From the NCBI GenBank assembly GCA_017882205.1, contig JADGPY010000228.1, forward strand, positions 1 to 11,061: DNA of 11,061 nt, read 5' to 3'. The position numbers and the translations under genes were made by a program. Of this stretch, positions 1 to 6,848 are shown piece after piece. Numbering within the stretch: the first letter of the stretch is position 1; the number at the start of each line of letters is the position of its first letter. This stretch comes from Chitinophagaceae bacterium. Its GTDB lineage: Bacteria > Bacteroidota > Bacteroidia > Chitinophagales > Chitinophagaceae. Below the pieces are notes generated by a model. That model did no database searches and was not told where the DNA came from. It saw only the letters and a list, made by a program, of their open reading frames with translations.

Positions 1-370
1 CTTTCAAAAAGAATCCCAGGCACCTGGCCATGAACCTTGCTCCCACATCTTTAAATGCCATCGTAGGGCCATGGAATAGTTCAAGCGAAAAGATATCCTC
101 TGTTACCTGGACCAATGGAAATGGAAAGCTCAGTGTCTCATCAATTATTTTCCTTAACTCCTCTTGTGAGATAGTATTGCCGACATACGGTTTGATCACT
201 TCAAAAGCTATTTCGCTTTCTTGTAAGTTCTCAATATTATTGATCAGATCCTGTGATACCAATGGGATTTTTTCAGGAAAATATAATCCTTTATCAGGTG
301 CCAGGCCATTAATAGTAGCCTCCCTGAAACTAACCTTTGGTGATATACCATTAAGACTGTAATACTGCAT
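1..370 (-). CDS. thrC: Threonine synthase, N-terminal part (cut by window start)
   Basis: PLP-dependent enzyme that converts O-phosphohomoserine to threonine and phosphate in the cytoplasm, the last step of threonine synthesis. Reading from the ATG at 370, 123 residues are visible before the window ends. They open with MQYYSLNGISPKVSFREA, and the run GLAPDKGLYFPEKIP at about residues 22-36 is the typical threonine synthase N-terminal domain. The run FHGPTMAFKDVG at about 99-110 contains the expected PLP-binding lysine, K107. The family is usually about 430 residues, so roughly 300 residues lie outside the window. It is the third gene of a thrA-thrB-thrC operon, separated from thrB by a 105-bp gap that holds an inverted-repeat element. 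The ATG was chosen because the protein begins there as in homologues; no clear Shine-Dalgarno sequence precedes it. Confidence 0.93.
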   Translation of the reverse strand, partial: MQYYSLNGISPKVSFREATINGLAPDKGLYFPEKIPLVSQDLINNIENLQESEIAFEVIKPYVGNTISQEELRKIIDETLSFPFPLVQVTEDIFSLELFHGPTMAFKDVGARFMARCLGFFLK

Positions 371-396
371 TTAATTAACTATTTTAATTTTTTGAG

Positions 397-465
397 CCAC
401 GGAGACACGGAGAAACGGAGTAAAAAAACACACCTCCGTGTCTCTGTGTCGTTGTGTCTCCGTGG
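397..465. repeat. Imperfect inverted repeat of CACGGAGACACGGAG type in the thrB-thrC gap
   Basis: The outer arms CCACGGAGACAC (397-408) and GTGTCTCCGTGG (454-465) are perfectly complementary over 12 bp. Inside them both sides continue with related GGAG/ACAC motifs: GGAGAAACGGAG on the left, and CTCCGTGTCTCTGTGTC on the right. The element is therefore both a hairpin and a run of degenerate short repeats, with an A/T-rich loop. It begins 10 nt after the thrB stop and ends 26 nt before the thrC start in transcript order. Its composition differs from the AT-rich flanks. From memory, similar strings recur between genes in many environmental genomes, so it is probably a dispersed element; its effect on thrC expression is unknown. 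Confidence 0.75.
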
Positions 466-475
466 TTCCTATTCA

Positions 476-1396
476 TCAGTCTACAATCTCGACTCCTTTA
501 TAATTAACCTTTGTCATGTAAATATGAAAATCAAACCCTAATGGGGAATATATTTCCTTCATAACTCTTCTTACCTTTTCAGCAACCTCCTCATCTTTGC
601 TCAACATAAACACACTTGGACCAGAGCCTGCGATTCCACCGCCCAGTGCACCTACTTCAATACATGATTTTTTCAATTCATCAAACCGGGGAATTAAAAT
701 GCTGCGCATTGGTTCAATTATAACGTCTTCCATAGACCTACCTATCAGATCATAATCGTATTTCATTAATCCCGCGATAAGCCCACCGATATTGCCCCAC
801 TGACGGATCGCATCTTTTAACTTAACTTCTTTGCGAAGTATCTGCCGGGCATCAGACGTTTTTAATTCTATCTGCGGATGAATTACGGTAACATAAAATG
901 GCGGTCCATCCAAACTAACAATATCTAAAGGATAGATAGAGCGTATCAGGGTTATGCCACCAAAGATGGCCGGTGAAATATTATCTGCATGCTTGACCCC
1001 GCTTGCTAATTTTTCACCAGCCATAGCAAATTTTACCAGGTCATTGTTACTAAAAACATTCCCTAACAAATGATTTGCTGCTACAACTGCCCCGGCAGCA
1101 CTGGCAGCACTGGAACCAAGCCCACTTCCTGGTTTGATTCGTTTATCAATTACCATTTCAAATCCTATTCCATCATAAATATGATCCATTAGTTCAAGTA
1201 ATGAAACTCCTGCAACATTTTGTTCCGGGGTCTCAGGAAGCCCATAACCATCTATATGTTTAATGCTGATCCCCCTTTTAGAAGTCTTTTTCAGAAGTAT
1301 ATAATCCTTTGGTTCCTCCAATGCAAATCCAAGGATGTCGAAGCCACATACCATATTTGCAATTGTAGCCGGGCAGGAAACTTTTACTTCATCCAT
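476..1396 (-). CDS. thrB: Homoserine kinase
   Basis: GHMP-family kinase that phosphorylates L-homoserine with ATP to give O-phosphohomoserine, the substrate of threonine synthase. The 306-residue protein matches the family length of about 300-310. The N-terminus MDEVKVSCPATIANMVCGFD is the usual GHMP start, and PGSGLGSSAASAAG (about 89-102) is the glycine/serine-rich ATP-binding motif. GALGGGIAGSGPS (about 249-261) is the C-terminal GHMP motif. The frame stays open upstream to an ATG at 1465, but that adds 23 residues inside thrA without family resemblance. I chose the ATG at 1396, which lies one base after the thrA stop (TGA-A-ATG). That spacing suggests translational coupling to thrA. Confidence 0.96.
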   Translation of the reverse strand: MDEVKVSCPATIANMVCGFDILGFALEEPKDYILLKKTSKRGISIKHIDGYGLPETPEQNVAGVSLLELMDHIYDGIGFEMVIDKRIKPGSGLGSSAASAAGAVVAANHLLGNVFSNNDLVKFAMAGEKLASGVKHADNISPAIFGGITLIRSIYPLDIVSLDGPPFYVTVIHPQIELKTSDARQILRKEVKLKDAIRQWGNIGGLIAGLMKYDYDLIGRSMEDVIIEPMRSILIPRFDELKKSCIEVGALGGGIAGSGPSVFMLSKDEEVAEKVRRVMKEIYSPLGFDFHIYMTKVNYKGVEIVD

Positions 1397-1397
1397 T

Positions 1398-3842
1398 TCA
1401 ATTGTTATTTCTTGTTTTGATAATATCCGCAAATACTCCTGAAGCGGTGACCTCTGCCCCGGCACCTGCTCCTTTGATTACAAGAGGTTGGTTTACATAC
1501 CGGCTCGTATAAAACGCCACAGCATTATCCTTCCCATAAAGATGAAAAAAATCGTGTGCAGGATCAACATGCCGAAGTCCGGTTGTTGCTTTTCCATTTT
1601 CATACCGTGCAACATATTTCAGTTTTTTTCCCGAAGCTACTGCCTCATCGAATAATCCTTTAAAATGTTGTTCATGAAGAAGCATTTGTTCATAGAAATC
1701 TTCAACTGATCCATTCATACAGGATGCCGGAAGGAATGAATCATTCGCAATATCCTCCATCTCCAGGGGATCTCCACACTCTCTGGCTAATATCATGATC
1801 TTTCTCATCACATCTAAACCACTAAGATCTAATCGTGGATCTGGCTCTGTATAGCCCTCCTCCTGAGCTTGTTTTACAACTTCAGAAAAAGACCTTTTTC
1901 CATCGTAATTATTAAATACAAAATTCAATGTTCCACTTAATACTGCTTCAATCCTGGTTACCGAGTCCCCGCTTCTCAATAGATCGGATAAGGTGCCAAT
2001 TACAGGCAACCCTGCACCCACATTGGTTTCAAAAAGAAAAGATACATTGTATTCCCTCGCCAGGTTTTTTAACTTTTTATAATACCCCAATGAAGAAGAA
2101 CAAGCAATCTTGTTGCAGGCAACCACGGAAATACTTTTTTTCAATAACTTATCATATACCATCGCTACTTCTTCACTGGAAGTAATGTCGGCAAAAACAC
2201 TATTCCTTAAATTAAGAGAGATTATTTCATTTATAAAAACGGAGAGGTTCATTGGTGTAGACCTCTCCCATTCTTCTGTAAAATTATCGATATCAATACC
2301 TTCGCTATTCAGCAACATTTTCTTGCTGTTAGCCAAGCCAACAATCTTTAGCTGCAATCCAAGATGTTCTTTCAGATGATCCTTTTGCTGGTTTAATTGA
2401 CGTAATAATTTACTTCCAACATTACCTATCCCAGCTACAAAAAGATTTACCTGTTTATATGTAGTTTCAAAAAATTCTTCATGAAGCACATTAATAGCTT
2501 TTTGCAGATCAACTGCTGCGATCACTGCTGAGATATTTCTTTCAGATGATCCCTGTGCAATGGCTCTTACATTTATTCCATTTTTTCCTAAGGCACCAAA
2601 CATTTTACCGCTGATCCCGGGATGATTTTTCATATTATCTCCCACAACTGCAATGATGGCAAGATTCTGCTCCACAGAAACAGGTTCAATATTCCCTGCG
2701 GCAATATCGTGCGAAAAAGAAGCATCTATAGCTTCCTTAGCACGGAGGCTAAGGGATGTTTCGATAGCTACACAGATGGAATGTTCTGAAGAAGCCTGGG
2801 TAATTAAAATGACATTGACCTTTTCTGCGGATAATGTTTCGAATAACCTCCTTGAAAAACCGGGAATACCAACCATCCCACTTCCTTCAAGAACAAGTAA
2901 TGATATTTTGCTTATTCCAGATATACCCCGAATTTTTTGTTCATCGCCAACCGGATCACTTGTGATAAGTGTACCATCATCTGTTGGAGCAAATGTATTC
3001 TTCAAGTGGATCGGGATCCGTAGCCTTAACACTGGTTGTATTGTAGGTGGGTAAATCACCTTGGCTCCGAAATGAGATAATTCCATGGCCTCCTTGTAAG
3101 AAATTCTGGAAATGGTTTTCGCATTTGAAACGATCCTTGGATCCGCGGTCATCATCCCAGGTACGTCTGTCCATATCTCAAGAGAGTTGGCATCCATTGC
3201 TGCTGCAAAGATTGCAGCTGTATAATCTGAACCTCCCCGACCTAAGGTAGTAGTTATTTTTTGGCAGGATGAAATAAAGCCTGGCAGAATGAATATTTGT
3301 TCAGAACGGGATGAAAAATAATCTTTAATTTTTTTATTGGTTATCTTAAAGTCAACATGTGCATTGTTGAAGTTGGCATCAGTGGAAATTAGTTGCCGCG
3401 AATCCACCCAAATGTTTTTTTTACCTGATAGTTGAAGGCCTGCTGCAACTATTTGCGATGAAAGTAATTCACCATAACTTAACATCCTGTCAAGCGTTCT
3501 GGCTGATAGTTCCTGTAACAGGAAAATCCCATCGCATATTTCTTCCAGTTCATTACAACACTTTTTCACGATACTTAATAATCCACTTTGTTGAACAATA
3601 GGGATGAGCTCCCGAACTGTTTCAAGATGACGATACTCAATAGTTTTCAGTAGACTTCTAAAATTATCATTGCCTGTGGAAGCCATCATTCCACATTCGT
3701 GAAGCATATCCGTCACACCTCCAAGAGCCGAAATAACAACTATAATTCCCTGGTCACTATTATTCGACAAAATTATTTCGATCACCTTCTTAATGTTTTC
3801 AGCGTTTGAAACTGAAGATCCACCAAATTTTAAAACATGCAT
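1398..3842 (-). CDS. thrA: Bifunctional aspartokinase/homoserine dehydrogenase
   Basis: A two-enzyme fusion for the first and third steps from aspartate to homoserine: aspartate phosphorylation, then NAD(P)H-dependent reduction of aspartate semialdehyde. At 814 residues it is close to the well-known fused ThrA/MetL size. The aspartokinase domain opens with LKFGGSSV (residues 4-11) and has LGRGGSDYTAA (200-210) and WTDVPGMMTADPR (224-236). ACT-type regulatory segments follow (about 310-460, including ASSEHSICVAI and AQGSSERNISAVI). The dehydrogenase starts near 465, with the nucleotide-binding run VAGIGNVGS (469-477), ETNVGAGLP (605-613), EPDPRLDLSGLD (about 666-677) and the C-terminal VIKGAGAGAEVTASGVFADI. 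Its place as first gene of thrABC suggests the threonine-responsive ThrA role, but feedback specificity cannot be read from the sequence alone. Confidence 0.97.
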   Translation of the reverse strand: MHVLKFGGSSVSNAENIKKVIEIILSNNSDQGIIVVISALGGVTDMLHECGMMASTGNDNFRSLLKTIEYRHLETVRELIPIVQQSGLLSIVKKCCNELEEICDGIFLLQELSARTLDRMLSYGELLSSQIVAAGLQLSGKKNIWVDSRQLISTDANFNNAHVDFKITNKKIKDYFSSRSEQIFILPGFISSCQKITTTLGRGGSDYTAAIFAAAMDANSLEIWTDVPGMMTADPRIVSNAKTISRISYKEAMELSHFGAKVIYPPTIQPVLRLRIPIHLKNTFAPTDDGTLITSDPVGDEQKIRGISGISKISLLVLEGSGMVGIPGFSRRLFETLSAEKVNVILITQASSEHSICVAIETSLSLRAKEAIDASFSHDIAAGNIEPVSVEQNLAIIAVVGDNMKNHPGISGKMFGALGKNGINVRAIAQGSSERNISAVIAAVDLQKAINVLHEEFFETTYKQVNLFVAGIGNVGSKLLRQLNQQKDHLKEHLGLQLKIVGLANSKKMLLNSEGIDIDNFTEEWERSTPMNLSVFINEIISLNLRNSVFADITSSEEVAMVYDKLLKKSISVVACNKIACSSSLGYYKKLKNLAREYNVSFLFETNVGAGLPVIGTLSDLLRSGDSVTRIEAVLSGTLNFVFNNYDGKRSFSEVVKQAQEEGYTEPDPRLDLSGLDVMRKIMILARECGDPLEMEDIANDSFLPASCMNGSVEDFYEQMLLHEQHFKGLFDEAVASGKKLKYVARYENGKATTGLRHVDPAHDFFHLYGKDNAVAFYTSRYVNQPLVIKGAGAGAEVTASGVFADIIKTRNNN

Positions 3843-3909
3843 ATTGAAACTTTAAAAAATTAATAATGAGAAACTTCTTGAGAAGCAGCAGAAGCCCAAA
3901 AGATATAAC

Positions 3910-3939
3910 AAAAAGGCCATCTATTGAAATAGACGGCCT
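3910..3939 (-). terminator. Intrinsic terminator (or attenuator) between the second amt and thrA
   Basis: On the minus strand the transcript reads AGGCCGUCUAUU, a short loop, then AAUAGAUGGCCU. This is a stem of about 11 pairs, including one G-U pair, followed directly by UUUUUG and a further U-rich stretch. The U tract is only on the minus-strand side, so it acts on leftward transcription. It lies 80 nt after the amt stop and about 70 nt before thrA. The simplest reading is the end of the ammonium-transport unit. A thr leader attenuator is possible, but I see no threonine- or isoleucine-rich leader peptide. Confidence 0.75.
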
Positions 3940-4019
3940 AACGATTACCTACCTTATGAACTTTATTACTTTTTCAGAATTAATTATTGATAATCTTATA
4001 AAATAATACCTAAACTTAT

Positions 4020-5558
4020 TTATGCCTGCATAGGATATGCTTCCGTTCCATGCTCAAAAAGATCAAGCCCTCCTGGTCCGGTCTCTCCTTTTTCTTCAAC
4101 CCGTAGTCTCCAAGGATTAGGTAATTTGCTTATTATCCACATTAAGACCAGGGAAACAGCAAGAGTAGCCGCTGTAATAGTTAAACTACCTATGGCCTGG
4201 GCTTTAAACACATCCCATCCTCCTCCGTATAGCAGTCCTTTTACCGGAGCAGAGTTATCAGCACCTGTTGCAGTTGGAGAGCCATATTTTCCACATGCAA
4301 ATAGACCAAGAGACAATGTGCCCCAAATTCCTGCGAATCCATGAACAGACACAGCGCCAACCGGATCATCAATCCTGAACCATTCAAGTAAATAAACACC
4401 CAGGAATACAATTATTCCTGCAACAAATCCTAACAATATGGCACCAAGAGGTGATACCCAATAACAAGGGCAGGTAATGGCTACCAACCCACCAAGCAAT
4501 CCATTTATTGTAAAGGCAAGATCAAACTTCCCTTTTGTTGGCCCAAACTTAAGTGCTAACAACATAGCTGATAAACCACCGGTACATGCAGCAAGGGTTG
4601 TATTGGAAGCAATTCTTCCAATACCCTGAACATCCATAGCAGAAAGGGTACTACCCGGATTAAAACCATACCAACCAAACCATAATAGAAAGGCACCTAG
4701 AGAAGCCAGGGTAAGATTATGAGGCGGAGGCATCCCTCCTTTAACTTTATCATCTCTTTTAAAAATCCGGCCAAATCTTGCACCCAGAACGATTGCACCT
4801 GCAAGAGAAACCATCCCGCCTATTGTATGCACTACTGTAGAGCCGGCAAAATCACGGAATCCCTGTCCCAAAGTTGGTAAAAAGTTTCCTGGTGTACCCA
4901 TGGTAGCAAGGAATCCATCAGGACCCCAGGCCCAATGGCCTACAATAGGATAAATAAATCCTGTAACGCCCAGGCTGTAAAGGATATCACCTCTAAAACT
5001 GGTACGACCGATCATTGCACCCGATGTAATAGTGGAAGTAGTATCTGCAAAAGCAAATTGGAAAATCCAATGAGCTAATATCGGAACCCCAGTTGCTTCA
5101 TATGTTTCGGGAGTGCCGGATAAGAAGAACCAGTTTTTGCCGATAAAGCCATTTCCATGACTAAACATAAATGCATATCCTACTGCCCAGAATAATATTC
5201 CACATATACAAGTATCGAATATACATTCCATCAGCACATTCACTGTTTCCTTTTTTTGGGCAAACCCTGCCTCCAGCATCACAAAACCCGCCTGCATCCC
5301 GAATACCAGGAAGGCGGCAACCAATGTCCATACTGTATTTACTGAGTTGACCAGCGAGGTTTCATGTGATGTATAGATTTCATCTGCATAGGCTGGAGTT
5401 CCAAACAGCCCTGGAATTATTTTCATCGCCATCAACACGAGCACTACGCCTATGATCTTACCAGCGAAAATGAATAAGCCCATTTTAAATTTTTCCGCTT
5501 TAGTCATCCAAACCATGCTAAAGGGTGTCTTTTTGCTAATTAGATTTTTTAAGTACAT
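4020..5558 (-). CDS. amt: Ammonium transporter, longer AMT1-like type
   Basis: Inner-membrane channel-like transporter of the Amt/Mep/Rh family for ammonium/ammonia uptake. From the ATG at 5558 it has 512 residues. A hydrophobic segment (about 27-51) ending in AYADE looks like a cleavable signal peptide, as in AmtB, and about eleven membrane helices follow. The pore twin histidines are H244 (STVVHTIGG) and H406 (AVSVHGFAG), and the conserved aspartate is D237 (FRDFAG). HWAWGPDGFLATMG and LLWFGWYGFNPGS are family hallmarks. The C-terminus GLDLFEHGTEAYP is the cytoplasmic tail that touches PII (GlnK) proteins in studied Amts. The frame extends to a TTG at 5567, but ATG is preferred; the internal Met at 18 or 26 remains possible. 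It shares the cluster with a porin and a second, different Amt. Confidence 0.93.
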   Translation of the reverse strand: MYLKNLISKKTPFSMVWMTKAEKFKMGLFIFAGKIIGVVLVLMAMKIIPGLFGTPAYADEIYTSHETSLVNSVNTVWTLVAAFLVFGMQAGFVMLEAGFAQKKETVNVLMECIFDTCICGILFWAVGYAFMFSHGNGFIGKNWFFLSGTPETYEATGVPILAHWIFQFAFADTTSTITSGAMIGRTSFRGDILYSLGVTGFIYPIVGHWAWGPDGFLATMGTPGNFLPTLGQGFRDFAGSTVVHTIGGMVSLAGAIVLGARFGRIFKRDDKVKGGMPPPHNLTLASLGAFLLWFGWYGFNPGSTLSAMDVQGIGRIASNTTLAACTGGLSAMLLALKFGPTKGKFDLAFTINGLLGGLVAITCPCYWVSPLGAILLGFVAGIIVFLGVYLLEWFRIDDPVGAVSVHGFAGIWGTLSLGLFACGKYGSPTATGADNSAPVKGLLYGGGWDVFKAQAIGSLTITAATLAVSLVLMWIISKLPNPWRLRVEEKGETGPGGLDLFEHGTEAYPMQA

Positions 5559-5618
5559 AAGTTTCAATTTTATTAATCAAAAAAGGTATTTAGTAAAAAA
5601 TAATGTTGTGTTTTGTTT

Positions 5619-6677
5619 TTAGAATTTATACACTGCGGCTAGTAAAAAACTTTCGGTTGATTTGGTTGCAAGGCCTGTAGATGTTTTGAAAATACCGGGC
5701 GTAAAACTTCCATTATCCAGCCTTAGCTCAGGAATAATGATGAGATTGTCTACTTTGAAATTAGCAGATAAAGTACTTTCAAATACATTTCCGTTAAAGC
5801 CTAAAACATTCTTTTGATCATTCAAATATTCAGCTCTAAGTGTTAATCCGAAATATGGTTTGGGATCAATATTAGCGTACAATGCAGATCCCCACCAGGT
5901 GTTTCCGAAGATCCATTTATTATTAATTTTTGGTTGTTTTGATTGGAAGGTTCCATTATAGCCAAGACTGAATTTAGAACTTAGTGCATAGGTTAATACT
6001 ATGTCTTCCTGGTAAAGTCTGCCTGAGTCGTTAAAATTTCCACCCTGGTAGTTGAAATAGGCCTTGAGTTTATCATCTTTTGAGCCGGTAGCCAATTGAG
6101 CAATAATCATTTTCGGCATACTGCTGGCAGTTTTTAAATCGTTTGGATTACAAATTCCCACCATTAATACAGATTTAGAGCTTAGGGTGAATTCACTTTT
6201 AATCCCGGTATGAAAGAAGGGCCCATAGGTAAACATGTAGCTCATGCTGTAGTTCCTATTCAAATATGCATCCAGTACTTCATAGCCTATATGGGTTCCC
6301 CAGCTTCCCATAGTCAATTTTACTTTAGAGGAGGGTGCATAACTAATATAAAGTTGCTTAATTGCCACCCGGGAGCTGACATCGTTATATGAATATTCAT
6401 CAGCTCGTCTTCCAAACCCGAGATCAGCAACCATCCCAACTTTACCTATTGAATGCTCTACTTTAATAGAGGCCATCCCTAGCTCAAATGAATTTTGCGA
6501 GTTAGTGAAGCTTGTAAAGTTGTTAAAAGGGGCAGATTTGGGATTTTGAAAATTGTACCTGTAGTAAACATCAGCAGATCCTGATAATTTGAAAGAAGGC
6601 ACTTTCGTTGAATCCTGTCCATCGACAAAGGAAAAAGTTGTCAATGCGATGGTTGATGTCAAAATTTTTCTTAACAT
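5619..6677 (-). CDS. Outer-membrane beta-barrel porin, BBP2/OmpL-like
   Basis: Predicted outer-membrane beta-barrel of 352 residues. The N-terminus MLRKILTSTIALTTFSFVDG is a signal peptide followed by QDSTK, a common Bacteroidota mature start. The mature protein has many alternating, aromatic-rich strands, for example LSGSADVYYRYNF, SSKVKLTMGSWGTHIGYE and DIVLTYALSSKFSLGYNG, and ends in YKF with the C-terminal phenylalanine typical of barrel proteins. The run GTHIGYEVLDAYLNRNYSMSY, followed by a GPFFHTG segment, resembles the putative beta-barrel porin-2 family. An in-frame TTG at 6698 exists, but the ATG at 6677 gives a proper signal peptide. It lies between two ammonium transporter genes, so a role in letting ammonium or another nitrogen compound cross the outer membrane is plausible but inferred. 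Substrate specificity is not visible. Confidence 0.8.
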   Translation of the reverse strand: MLRKILTSTIALTTFSFVDGQDSTKVPSFKLSGSADVYYRYNFQNPKSAPFNNFTSFTNSQNSFELGMASIKVEHSIGKVGMVADLGFGRRADEYSYNDVSSRVAIKQLYISYAPSSKVKLTMGSWGTHIGYEVLDAYLNRNYSMSYMFTYGPFFHTGIKSEFTLSSKSVLMVGICNPNDLKTASSMPKMIIAQLATGSKDDKLKAYFNYQGGNFNDSGRLYQEDIVLTYALSSKFSLGYNGTFQSKQPKINNKWIFGNTWWGSALYANIDPKPYFGLTLRAEYLNDQKNVLGFNGNVFESTLSANFKVDNLIIIPELRLDNGSFTPGIFKTSTGLATKSTESFLLAAVYKF

Positions 6678-6703
6678 TGTTTTAGATTTAAGTTTCAATA
6701 ATG

Positions 6704-6752
6704 GGGTATAGCTGATTAACTTTTCTCAGAAGTTAATTGTTTAGCTATACCC
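6704..6752 (-). promoter_or_regulatory. Large stem-loop just upstream of the porin start
   Basis: The arms GGGTATAGCT (6704-6713) and AGCTATACCC (6743-6752) pair perfectly over 10 bp. After a small asymmetric internal loop, ATTAACTT (6715-6722) pairs with AAGTTAAT (6730-6737) over another 8 bp, closed by a 7-nt loop. It ends 26 nt before the porin ATG, so it would lie in the 5' leader or in the amt-porin intercistronic RNA. On the minus strand it is not followed by a U tract, so it does not look like a terminator for the leftward genes. It could be a processing or stability element, or could affect translation of the porin. Confidence 0.6.
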
Positions 6753-6848
6753 TTTTCTTCTTTATCAAGGTGCCATCAATATGATAGCCTCTTGAAATTC
6801 ATTCTTTAAGTGCAATCTTTCCATCAATTATTATAGATATTTTTAAAA

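Noticed and set aside
1397..1465. Longer thrB start at 1465
   Set aside because: The extra 23 residues are encoded inside thrA and precede the conserved GHMP start; the ATG at 1396, one base after the thrA stop, fits homologues.
2653..3054. 133-codon plus-strand frame opposite thrA
   Set aside because: It lies fully inside the well-supported thrA gene, has a low-complexity, unlikely protein sequence, and matches no family I know. Other plus-strand frames opposite thrC, thrB, the amt genes and the aminopeptidase are rejected for the same reason.
3852..3920. 22-codon frame before thrA as a leader-peptide gene
   Set aside because: It contains no threonine and a single isoleucine, starts inside the hairpin 3' arm, and is Leu/Phe-rich as expected of random AT-rich sequence. 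It is kept only as part of a low-interest finding.
6704..6760. Plus-strand terminator formed by the porin leader hairpin plus the following TTTTCTTCTTT
   Set aside because: It would end a rightward transcript, but no rightward gene precedes it. The T-rich stretch is better read as background of the AT-rich spacer.
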